Shown one piece after another: positions 44,711-53,037 of a stretch of DNA of 64,000 nucleotides. Both the position numbers and the translations under genes were made by a program. The first letter of the stretch is position 1. Each line of letters starts with the position of its first letter. Source of the stretch: Myxococcales bacterium. GTDB lineage: Bacteria > Myxococcota_A > Polyangia > Nannocystales > Nannocystaceae. The DNA is taken from positions 124,001 through 188,000 of the forward strand of contig JACKDW010000002.1 in the NCBI GenBank assembly GCA_020633295.1, read 5' to 3'. Under the pieces are notes generated by a model. It had not been told where the DNA came from. It searched no databases and saw only the letters and a list, made by a program, of their open reading frames with translations.

Positions 44711-47005
44711 TCAGCCAATTCGCGCCATCGGCTCGTGCGCGCCAGCCGGCCGCGCGCTCGCGGCCTCCTCCTCGACGCGAAGGCCGGCGCCGAGGGTGAA
44801 CGAGCAGCGCAGCTCGAGGCCCGGTGAGGTGGTGACGCGCTCGTCGATCCAGGCCGCGAGCGGATCGGTCTGCGAGCGCCCGGTGTGGACGGTGACGCGC
44901 GGGATCCACGACGTCCGCTCCACCTGGACCGCGGACGCGCGAACCCGCGTGAGCTCGGCGAGCCGCGCGCTCGCGTGCCGCTCCGTCGTCGCGTCGGGCA
45001 GCTGCAGCTGGTTATAGACGTCGGCCGCGAGCAGCCTGACGACGGGCGCGGACGCGGGGACGCCGACGCGCGCCGCGGTCCACTCGACGCGCAGCAGCTC
45101 GATCGCGCGCGCGTCTCGGACATCGAGGCCCGGCGCCGGTCGACCCGGGCGCGAGAGCGTGACGCGATCCTGACCGGAGGGCCATGTTATCTCGGCGAGC
45201 TTCTTGGGGAAGCCGTAGACCTCGCGCCCGACCGCGAGCGCCGTGTCGTTGTTGACGTAGACGGCCAGCGGGAACAGGCCTGGGCGACGCGGCCCGCGAC
45301 GACGCGCGCGCGGCACGACGACCGCCGCGAGCACGACCTCCTGGTAGCGGTAGCGCAGGCGGCCGGGATCGCGGGGGCTCCGGACGTCGCCGTAGTCGAG
45401 GACGGCGAGGACCAGTCGACGCCGGAAGCCCGGCGCGGCGACGAGCGCCCCCGGCAGCGCGGCCTCGACGGGCCGCGGCCGCGCGCGGACGAGGCACACG
45501 ACCCCGTGGACCTGGCGAAACTCGTAGGGCGGCGGCAGCACGAGCGGGTGCGCCCGCGGCATCCCGGTGAACTCGATCGCCGCGGTCTCCCGCGACAGGT
45601 ACTGATCGATGACCTCCGCCGCCCGTCGCCCCGACTCGGCCGCGCTGTTGACACAGGGGAGCGCGAGGCGATTGCGGACCCAGGCGCCGGCGAGCGCGAG
45701 GTTGGGCGTCGGGCCCTGCACCGGGGGTCGCAGCTCGCGGACCCCGGGCGCGCACAGGAGGTAGCGCTCGGCCGGCGCGCGGTTGCGACGGACGATGACG
45801 TGGACATCGCGCTCCTCGACGCCGACTCGCCAGCGCCGCGGGATGGAGAAGCCGAGCTCGCGCAGCCCGGCGAACAGCCCGTGCACGAGCCGCTCATCGT
45901 CTATGTCCTCAGCGCCAGCTTCGGGTCCGGTCGCTATGAGCTCGTAGGGCAGCCGACGCGCGGGCGGCGGGATCTTGCGCGCGCGCGAGAGCGGCGAGAG
46001 GAGCGAGAGCGGGCCCGGGAGGCCGACGACGAGCGCGTCGAGCCCCGGCGGCGCCGGCTCGCGCGAGAACCACGCCTGCAGCGACAGCGACGACACGGTC
46101 TCGAGCTGACGCGCGCGCGCGAAGATCGGGTGCTCGTGCAGCGCGCCGAGCTCGAGGCGCTTGAAGCTCTCGCAGTCGACCGCCACGATCACCGCGTCCG
46201 CGACCACGCGCTCGCGTCGTCCGTCCGGGCCGCGGGTGATGATCGCCGACACGCGCCCGTCCGGCCCGTGCTCGCTCGCCAGCATCCGCGTGCGCCACCG
46301 CGCCCGCCCGGCGCGCTGCGCCAAGAAGCAGCGCAGCAGCGGCGCCACGATCGCGCGCCGCGACGGCAGCCTGAAGTGGTAGTGCCACGGACGCGAGAAG
46401 ATGCGCAGCAGCGCCTGCAGCCCCATGGCGGCGGACATCGGGCGCGCGCCGCAGAACGGCGCGTCGTACAGCGCGCGCATGAAGTTGCCCGCGACGATGG
46501 ACTCCGGGATCCCGCGCGCGCGCAGCAGCGCCCGCAGGTCGAGCGCGTCGTAGCGCGCGAGCGCCTCGTCCCCCGCCCGCGCGAGCTCAGCGGCGCGCCG
46601 CGTGAACCACGGCAACGCCCGGAGCGCGGCCAGGCGATCGCGCAGGGGGTAGCCGCCGAAGGTCGCGGGCCAGGTCGGAGGGTGAAAGGAGCGGAGCGCG
46701 CCGCCCTCGTAGGCGTGCACGCGCGCGGGGCTGCGCGTGAAGTGGGCGAGCGCGCCGAGCCGCCGGAGCAGCGGCAGGATCTCGTCGTAGAAGCCGAACA
46801 GCGCGTGCAGCCCGTGCTCGACGGGGTAGCCGCGCTCATCCCAGCTGGCGAGCTGACCGCCCGCGCGCTCCGGGCTCGTGTCGGTCACGAGCTCGATCTG
46901 TCCGTCTGGCCATTTTTGAGCGAGCGCGATCCCGGCGACGAGCGACGCGACGCCGCCGCCGACGATGACGACGCGGGGCCGGCCGCCGTGGGTTGAGCGT
47001 GACAT
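44711..47005 (-). CDS. FAD-dependent amine oxidase/desaturase fused to an acetoacetate-decarboxylase-like domain
   Basis: 764 residues from an ATG preceded by a strong ribosome site (GGAGGAGGAAC). Residues ~10-510 are a FAD oxidoreductase: dinucleotide motif VVIVGGGVASLVAG, PVEHGLHALFGFY, and a C-terminal NLALAGAWVRN flavin block, the pattern of phytoene-desaturase and hydroxysqualene-dehydroxylase relatives. From about residue 540 the protein is acetoacetate-decarboxylase-like: a YQEVVLAAVV strand and VGREVYGFPKKLAEI, in which the PKK lysines match the ADC Schiff-base pair. The P450 gene ends 17 bp upstream on the same strand, so the two are co-transcribed. I infer an oxidative pathway on a small lipid, terpenoid or polyketide substrate; the substrate is not known. 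Confidence 0.85.
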   Translation of the reverse strand: MSRSTHGGRPRVVIVGGGVASLVAGIALAQKWPDGQIELVTDTSPERAGGQLASWDERGYPVEHGLHALFGFYDEILPLLRRLGALAHFTRSPARVHAYEGGALRSFHPPTWPATFGGYPLRDRLAALRALPWFTRRAAELARAGDEALARYDALDLRALLRARGIPESIVAGNFMRALYDAPFCGARPMSAAMGLQALLRIFSRPWHYHFRLPSRRAIVAPLLRCFLAQRAGRARWRTRMLASEHGPDGRVSAIITRGPDGRRERVVADAVIVAVDCESFKRLELGALHEHPIFARARQLETVSSLSLQAWFSREPAPPGLDALVVGLPGPLSLLSPLSRARKIPPPARRLPYELIATGPEAGAEDIDDERLVHGLFAGLRELGFSIPRRWRVGVEERDVHVIVRRNRAPAERYLLCAPGVRELRPPVQGPTPNLALAGAWVRNRLALPCVNSAAESGRRAAEVIDQYLSRETAAIEFTGMPRAHPLVLPPPYEFRQVHGVVCLVRARPRPVEAALPGALVAAPGFRRRLVLAVLDYGDVRSPRDPGRLRYRYQEVVLAAVVVPRARRRGPRRPGLFPLAVYVNNDTALAVGREVYGFPKKLAEITWPSGQDRVTLSRPGRPAPGLDVRDARAIELLRVEWTAARVGVPASAPVVRLLAADVYNQLQLPDATTERHASARLAELTRVRASAVQVERTSWIPRVTVHTGRSQTDPLAAWIDERVTTSPGLELRCSFTLGAGLRVEEEAASARPAGAHEPMARIG

Positions 47006-47022
47006 CGTGTTCCTCCTCCAGC

Positions 47023-48387
47023 TCACCGCGCGCGCGGCGTGATCGCGAGCTCGACGGCGCGATCGGGGTAAAGGTTGACGCCCGGGCGCGGGCGCGGGGC
47101 TTCGAAGCTGCAGACCGCGAGCTCGAGGCGCGCGATGAGTCGACGCAGGACCGCGTGCATCACCATCGTGGCCGCGTGTCTTCCCGAGCACGCGCGCGGG
47201 CCGGCGCCGAACGGGAGATAGATCAGCTTGTTCGGCGGGCGCTCGAATCGCGCGGGATCAAAGACGCTCGGCTGCGGCCACCACCGCGGATCGCGGTGCA
47301 GCAAGTAGGGGCTGACGACGACGACCGCGCCCCTCGGGATCCGCCGCCCGCAGAGCACATCGTCGTCGAGGCTTCGGCGCTCGAGGAACCACGCCGCCGG
47401 ATAGAGGCGCATCGACTCGTCGACCACGCGGGCCAGCGCGGGGAGCTCAGCGCGCGCGGAGCTCGGATCACCGCTCGCCCGCGCCGCCAGCTCGCCCGCG
47501 ACCACCGTCTGCCAGCGCGGGTGCGCGGCGAGCAGGTAGGTCGTCCAGGCCAGCGTGATCGAGGTGGTCTCGTGGGCCGCGAAGAGCATCGTCATGGCCT
47601 CGTCGCGGATCCAGTCCCGCGGGAGCGGCGGGCCCTCGGCCGCGTCGCCGGGAAGGAGCCCGTCGATGGCGGCCGGCCCCACGCGCGCGCGCGCGTCGAG
47701 GGTCAGCGCGCGGTCGATCAGGCGATCGACGCGGGCGATGCCGGCGCGCAGGCGCCGGTTGGACGGCGTCGGGAGCGACCACGGCGGCGCCAGCGGGTTG
47801 GTGACCCGCGCCATGAGCTCGCGGGAGATCGACTCCATGACGCGGGCGGTGGCGCGGGCCTCCTCGAGCGTGAGCGGGAGACCGAGGAGGAGGTCGGCGA
47901 AGACCTGCAGCGCCAGCGCGGACAGCTCGGACGACATGTCGACCGAGCGCAGGCCCGCGATCCCGTCGATCCAGTCGTCTGTCCGTGAGACCACGCGCGC
48001 GCGGTAGCCCGCGAGCGCGGCCCGCGAGAGGCCCGGCCGGAGTCGCCGACGCTGCGACCGCCAGCGCGCGCCCTCGCTGATCACGATCCCGTCGCCGACG
48101 ACCCGCCGGATCTCCGACCAGATCTTCGTTCGACGCGGATAGCGATCGGCCCGCGTCTCGAGGACGACGCGGATCGCCTCCGGGTGATGGACGAGGTAGT
48201 AGCGGTACGGGCCGACGTCGAGCGTCGCCATGTCCCCGCGCTGACGCACGCGCTCTTCGAGCACGGCGAGCGGCGCGCGGCGCATCCGCGGGATCACGGC
48301 CATGGACGCGACGGCCTCGCGCGCCCGCGTGACGAGCCCGCGACGCGCGGGAGCGCCGGGCTCGGCGACGAAGTTGAACGTGGACAT
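47023..48387 (-). CDS. Cytochrome P450
   Basis: 454 residues from the ATG at 48387; an in-frame start 42 bases further up adds only unconserved residues. The I-helix oxygen-binding motif is AHETTS, the K-helix ExxR is ESMRL, and the heme-ligand loop reads FGAGPRACSGR with the expected cysteine. No membrane anchor is present, as usual for bacterial P450s. It lies 17 bp upstream of the FAD/ADC fusion gene on the same strand; the pair may hydroxylate and then oxidise and decarboxylate or release a substrate. No ferredoxin or reductase gene is adjacent. Confidence 0.92.
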   Translation of the reverse strand: MSTFNFVAEPGAPARRGLVTRAREAVASMAVIPRMRRAPLAVLEERVRQRGDMATLDVGPYRYYLVHHPEAIRVVLETRADRYPRRTKIWSEIRRVVGDGIVISEGARWRSQRRRLRPGLSRAALAGYRARVVSRTDDWIDGIAGLRSVDMSSELSALALQVFADLLLGLPLTLEEARATARVMESISRELMARVTNPLAPPWSLPTPSNRRLRAGIARVDRLIDRALTLDARARVGPAAIDGLLPGDAAEGPPLPRDWIRDEAMTMLFAAHETTSITLAWTTYLLAAHPRWQTVVAGELAARASGDPSSARAELPALARVVDESMRLYPAAWFLERRSLDDDVLCGRRIPRGAVVVVSPYLLHRDPRWWPQPSVFDPARFERPPNKLIYLPFGAGPRACSGRHAATMVMHAVLRRLIARLELAVCSFEAPRPRPGVNLYPDRAVELAITPRAR

Positions 48388-48769
48388 CGGGCTCCAGCAC
48401 GCGCTGCGCCCCGCTGGCGAACGCGTCACGCGCTCCGCCCGGGTCGTCTGTCGCGAGCCGGTAGATGCTCGAGCGAGGGCGCCAATTCACCGGGAGTCGA
48501 TTTAATTAATGGGCTCGACTCCGCGCGCGAGCGAGCCTCGCCACCCGTCGACGCCGGCGGCCCTGCTCCTCCGGGCATCCAACCCGCGCGCCGCGTGCAC
48601 GGGTCGGCCGCGAGGCCGCCGGCGAGACCGCGGCCTCCAGCCCCGCGCTCGCGCGGGCGCGAACGCGAACGCGAGACGGTTGGTTCGGAATCGGGGAGCT
48701 CCTGGTTCGCTCCGCTCAATTCGGCCGAGCGCGTCGAATTCTCCGGCTCAGCGCGGTCCCGCCGCGGAG
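48388..48769. other. Non-coding spacer before kinase piece 2
   Basis: About 380 bp with no supported gene. It contains an AT-rich island (GTCGATTTAATTAATGG, near 48500) and, near 48677-48751, the words GGTTGGTTCG and TTCTCCGGCTC that also occur at 26572 and 26701 on the inner side of the first kinase piece. The spacing of these words differs, so I give this little weight. Confidence 0.4.
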
Positions 48770-48786
48770 CGGACAACATCATGGTG
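48770..48786. repeat. 17-nt direct repeat, right copy, at the kinase break
   Basis: Identical to 26474-26490 and in the same codon phase; kinase homology begins here. Confidence 0.75.
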
Positions 48787-50430
48787 GGGGACGACGGGCG
48801 CGTGCGCGTCATGGACTTCGGCCTCGCCCGCGCGGACCGTGAGACCGGCGGGGGCCGAGCGGGCGCCGTCGGGCACAGCGCGCTCTCGATTGAGCTGACC
48901 GCGGTCGGCTCGATCATGGGGACGCCGGCGTACATGGCCCCAGAGCAGCTGCTCGGCCGCGTCGCGGACGAGCGCACCGACGAGTTCTCCCTCGGCGTCA
49001 CGGCGTGGGAGGCGCTGTTTGGGCGCAAGCCGTTCCCCGGCGAGACCTTCGCCGCGCTCCGCGAAGCGGTCACGTCGGGCGCGATCCAGCCGCCGCCCGC
49101 GAACGCCGAGGCGCCGGTGTGGCTGCGGCGGATCCTCGCCCGCGCCCTCGAGGTCGACCCCAGGCGACGCTTCGAGTCGGTGCGCGTGATGCTCGACGCG
49201 ATCGAGTCCCGCGAGCAGCAGGCGCGCGGTCGCATGGTCATCGCCGGGCTCACGCTCGGGCTCGTCACGCTCGGGGCGCTCGGCGTGCTGTTGCTGCTGC
49301 AGTGGCGCGCGTCCGCGGCGAACGAGGCGCGCGCGACGAGGAGCGAGGCGGACGCGCGCGAGCTCGTCGCCAAGCTCGAGCTGGAGCAGCGCGCGTCCAC
49401 GGAGGCGCTGAGCGTGCAGCGGGGCCTGCGGGCGAAGATGTTGATCCCGGAGAACCGCGAGGCCGAGGCCCTGCAGCTCGCGGTCCTCGCGGTCGGGGCG
49501 TACGGCCCCGGCTGGGATCCGCCGCCGCCGCGCGAGGCGGTCGACGGGCTCGAGCAGGTGCTCACGCGCGACGCCGCGATCATCGAGCGCGCCGTGACGC
49601 TGCGCGGGCACGAGGGCGATGTCCTCGCGCTCGCCTACTCGCCCAGCGGCGCCGCGCTCGCGACCGCGAGCCGCGACGCGACCGCGAGGATCTGGGACGC
49701 GCGCACCGGGGCGCCGCGCGCGACGCTGCGCGGTCACGCGGACGCCATCCGGGCCGTGGCGTTCTCGCCCGACGGCGAGCGCCTCGCGACCGCCAGCCGC
49801 GACGGCACGGCGATGCTGTGGAGCGCGCGCTCCGGCGAGCCGCTCGCGACGCTGCGCGGTCACGAAGGCGAGCTCTTCGCGCTCGCGTTCTCGCCCGACG
49901 GCGCGCGCCTCGCGACCGCGGGCGCCGACCGGAGCGCGCGGGTCTGGGACGCGGGCACCGGCGCGCCCGTCGCGAGCCACGTCGGCCACGCGGACGCCGT
50001 CCACGCGCTGTCCTTCGCGCCCGATGGAGAACATGTCGCTACGGCCAGCCACGACGGCACCGCGAGGGTGTGGGACGCGGGCACCGGCGCGCTCGTGGCC
50101 GCGCTCCGCGGCCACGAGAGCGAGGTGAACGAGGTCGTGTTCTCGCCCGACGGCGCGCGCGTCGCGACCGCGAGCTACGACGACACGGCGCGCGTGTGGG
50201 ACCCCGAGACCGGCGAGCTCGTGCTGAGCCTCCACGGCCACGAGAACTCCGTGCTCGCGCTGGCGTACTCGCCCGATGGGAGGCGGCTCGCCACCGGCAG
50301 CGTGGACACGGCCGCGAGGATCTGGGACGCCGAGACCGGCGATCGGCTCGCGACGCTCCATGGTCACGAGGGCATGGTGCTCGCGCTGGCGTACTCGCCC
50401 TACTCGCGCGAGCGAGCTACACACCCGTGA
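48781..50430 (+). pseudogene. Kinase C-lobe, membrane helix and WD40 repeats (piece 2 of the split gene)
   Basis: Kinase homology starts abruptly at DNIMVGDD (48772) and continues with VMDFGLAR, GTPAYMAPEQ and the rest of the C-lobe. A transmembrane helix (~49240-49300, IAGLTLGLVTLGALGVLLLL) and a coiled helix follow, then six WD40 repeats (for example TLRGHEGDVLALAYSPSG, TASRDATARIWD). The seventh breaks off at AYSPYS and a TGA follows. ATG 48781 is the first possible start but would give a product without an N-lobe. If joined to 25588-26490 the kinase would be complete and in frame. Confidence 0.8.
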
Positions 50431-50756
50431 TCGTTGACGGTCTTGAGGCGCGCGACTCGATGTGCCCGCGTTGTGACGTCGACTCGTCGCGCCCCCCCGC
50501 GCAAGCGACGGATCGCGTCCAGAGCTCGTCGACGAGGCGAGTTTCGCTCGGAGACCGTCACCACGCGGCTCTCGACGGCCGGCTTCGCCGAGCTCGCCGA
50601 GCTCGCGCGCCTTCGGCCCCGAGACGCGCGTGAAATCCCGTGTCAGCGGGCTGTCGCCGCCGTGTCGTCATCCGTTCGCCTCGTCTCGAACGCTACCTGG
50701 ATGAACGGGACGGGGGCATCCGCCGCGCGGGGGCCCCTCCCGAAGAGGAGACTGAG
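50431..50756. other. Spacer before the Cys-rich lipoprotein gene
   Basis: 326 bp with no supported gene. The last 25 bases hold a purine-rich ribosome site (GAAGAGGAGACTGAG). No terminator is seen after the WD40 break. Confidence 0.45.
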
Positions 50757-51833
50757 ATGATGAATTCGAGCACGAGTGTAGTACGCGTTCGACCTGCTGG
50801 CCGCGCCCTGGCGTGGGCGCTGGGCGGCGTGTGCTTGGCGCTGGCCGTCAGCGGCTGCGGCAAGAAAGACTGCGACTCCGAGGAGGAGGTCGCCGAGTGT
50901 CTGGGCGAGCTGCTGGAGACAGACGGGCCCCTGACCGGCGCGACGTTTGCGACCCTCGGCACCTTCGAAACCCTCGGAACATTCGAAACCCTCGGCACCT
51001 TCGACACACTCGACAGCTCGTGGACGACGGAGGCCGAGACCGGGGGCCCTACGACCGATGACGCGTCGACGACCGGTGACGACGGGACCACGAGTTGGGA
51101 CGGGACGACGGACGCCGAGACCACGGGGCCGGGGCCGTGCGGCGTGAAGAAGGACGCCGGCGAGTCGTGCGAGAGCGACTGCGAGTGCAAGAAGATCACG
51201 GGCGTCACGCCGGTGGGCCCCGTCTCCGAGTGGGACATCGAGTACGAGCCCGGACAGGACGGCGTGTGCTACCAGGTGCCCGTGGTCGGCGGCGTCTGCG
51301 GCGAGTGCACGGACGCGTCGGACTGCCCGGGCGGCGGCTGCACGCTCCCAAACATCTTTCTCGGGAGCCCGTCGTACTGCAACGACGGGTCGCTCGGCGA
51401 CGGCTGCGACGCCGACGGGCCGAGCACGTGTCAGCCGGGGCTCGAGTGCGGCACGGTGATCGACGCGCCCGGTATCCTGACCGTGAGTACATGTGGGGAG
51501 TGCGCCTCGTCCAACGACTGCGGCGGGCCCGAGCCGTACTGCGCGCCCGACATCAACATCGCGGCGACCTCGGGGACCTTCGAATGCGTGGCGGCCGGCG
51601 CCCTCGCGCTCGACGAGAGCTGCGTGGACGACGAAGACGCGGCGTGCCAGAGCGGCGTCTGCAGCGTTGCCTTCGTCATGGGGTTGATCGAGATCGGGAT
51701 CTGCGGCGAGTGCGAGTCCGACTCGGACTGCGCGCCGGGGGAGAGCTGCGTCGACGCCTACGTCGACCTCGACTTCCCCGAGGATCCCTTCGATCCTGAC
51801 TACGCGCCGCTGCACGGCTCACGCTGTCAGTGA
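50757..51833 (+). CDS. Cys-rich lipoprotein with LGTFET repeats
   Basis: 358 residues from the first of two adjacent ATGs. Signal peptide ALGGVCLALAVSGCGKK carries lipobox AVSGC. Residues ~60-82 repeat a TLGTFE unit (18-bp DNA repeats at about 50940-51010), followed by a Thr/Asp/Gly linker. The C-terminal ~210 residues hold many cysteines in C-x(n)-C patterns such as CGECTDASDCPGGGC and CGECESDSDCAPGESC, which resemble the Dickkopf-like Cys-rich repeats of myxobacterial surface proteins. Function unknown. Followed by an FHA gene 183 bp downstream. Confidence 0.8.
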   Translation: MMNSSTSVVRVRPAGRALAWALGGVCLALAVSGCGKKDCDSEEEVAECLGELLETDGPLTGATFATLGTFETLGTFETLGTFDTLDSSWTTEAETGGPTTDDASTTGDDGTTSWDGTTDAETTGPGPCGVKKDAGESCESDCECKKITGVTPVGPVSEWDIEYEPGQDGVCYQVPVVGGVCGECTDASDCPGGGCTLPNIFLGSPSYCNDGSLGDGCDADGPSTCQPGLECGTVIDAPGILTVSTCGECASSNDCGGPEPYCAPDINIAATSGTFECVAAGALALDESCVDDEDAACQSGVCSVAFVMGLIEIGICGECESDSDCAPGESCVDAYVDLDFPEDPFDPDYAPLHGSRCQ

Positions 51834-52016
51834 CGCGGGGTCGCGTCGTCGTGGCGCGCGCGAACACCACGCCCGCGCCGCCGCGTAGGTAAGCGCGCGG
51901 GCGAGCGCGGGCGAGCGCGGGCGTGGTGTCCGCGCGCAACAGCGCTCGTCCACGAGATCGCGACCTCAGGACCTGCTCGGCGTTGCGCGCGGGGGCGGGC
52001 GCGATATCCTCGCGCC

Positions 52017-52922
52017 ATGGGCGTCCTCCTCCACGTCAAGACGGGAACCGAGCACACCCTCAGCGCGCGCGTGGTCGTCGGTCGCAGCGGCAGCTGTCAG
52101 CTGCGCCTGGGCTCGAGGGCTGTGTCGGGCGAGCACGCGACGCTCCACTGGACCGGCGGTGGTTGGGAGCTGCGTGACCTCGGCAGCAGCAACGGCACGT
52201 GGCTCGGGGAGCGGCGGCTCGCGGTTGGCGAGCGCGCGGCGCTGCGCGAGGGAGACTCGCTCGGCTTCGGCAGCCGCTCGGACCGCTGGAGCTTGACCGA
52301 CGCCGGTCCGCCCACGGCGGTCGCGCGTCCAGTCACGGGCGGGGCGCCGACGCGGGCCGAGGGCGGGGTGCTGCCGCTGCCGTCCCCGGAGCGCCCCGAG
52401 GTCGTGCTGCTCGAGGTGAGCGAGGGTCACTGGGTGCTCGAGACAGACTCGGCGCAGACGCCCGTCCACGATCAGGAGGTGGTGGAGGCCGGCGGGATCC
52501 CCTGGCGCCTGTACCTCCCGATCGTCCTGGCCCGGACGTCCCAGGCCGAAGCCGAGCCCGCGTCGTCTCCCGGGCTCGCGCTGCGCTTCGCGGTCAGCCG
52601 GGACGAGGAGTTCGTCGAGCTGACCGTCGCGCGGGGAGACGAGTCCGCGCGGCTCGAGCCGAGGACGTTTCACTACATGCTGTTGACGCTCGCGCGCCTG
52701 CGTCGAGACGACCAGGAGACGTCCGCGCGTGAGCGCGGCTGGATCTACGTCGATGACCTCGCCAAGCAGATCGGCATCGACGCGCGCACCGTCAACGTCT
52801 ACTTGATGCGCGCGCGAAGACAGCTCGGCGAGGTCGGCGTGCCGCCGGCGGCGTTGATCGAGCGCCGACCGGGCGCGCGGCTGCGCATGGGGTCGCTGCC
52901 GGTGTCCATCGAGACGCTCTGA
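52017..52922 (+). CDS. FHA-domain protein with C-terminal winged-helix-like domain
   Basis: 301 residues. The N-terminal FHA domain has the phosphothreonine-binding core: VVGRSGSCQLRL, SGEHATLHW and DLGSSNGTWLG. Residues ~195-300 (FHYMLLTLARLRRDD, then TVNVYLMRARRQLGEVG) resemble a DNA-binding winged helix of the response-regulator type. Such FHA-HTH proteins in myxobacteria are thought to couple Ser/Thr kinase signalling to transcription. A tandem-kinase gene begins ~115 bp downstream on the same strand and is a good candidate partner, although a direct link is inference. Confidence 0.88.
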   Translation: MGVLLHVKTGTEHTLSARVVVGRSGSCQLRLGSRAVSGEHATLHWTGGGWELRDLGSSNGTWLGERRLAVGERAALREGDSLGFGSRSDRWSLTDAGPPTAVARPVTGGAPTRAEGGVLPLPSPERPEVVLLEVSEGHWVLETDSAQTPVHDQEVVEAGGIPWRLYLPIVLARTSQAEAEPASSPGLALRFAVSRDEEFVELTVARGDESARLEPRTFHYMLLTLARLRRDDQETSARERGWIYVDDLAKQIGIDARTVNVYLMRARRQLGEVGVPPAALIERRPGARLRMGSLPVSIETL

Positions 52923-53037
52923 CCGGCGAGCGTCGAGCGCTCGCGCGCCGTCGCCCGTGGATCCGGTATGCTCCCGCGATCGAGCCAGGCCCGCGACGAT
53001 CCTCATCGACGCTCCCAGTACGCTCGGCTCCGACGAC

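Noticed and set aside
48677..48751. GGTTGGTTCG and TTCTCCGGCTC shared with 26572 and 26701 as inner ends of a transposable element
   Set aside because: Spacing between the words differs by about 65 bp and the surrounding sequence does not align, so they may be chance words.
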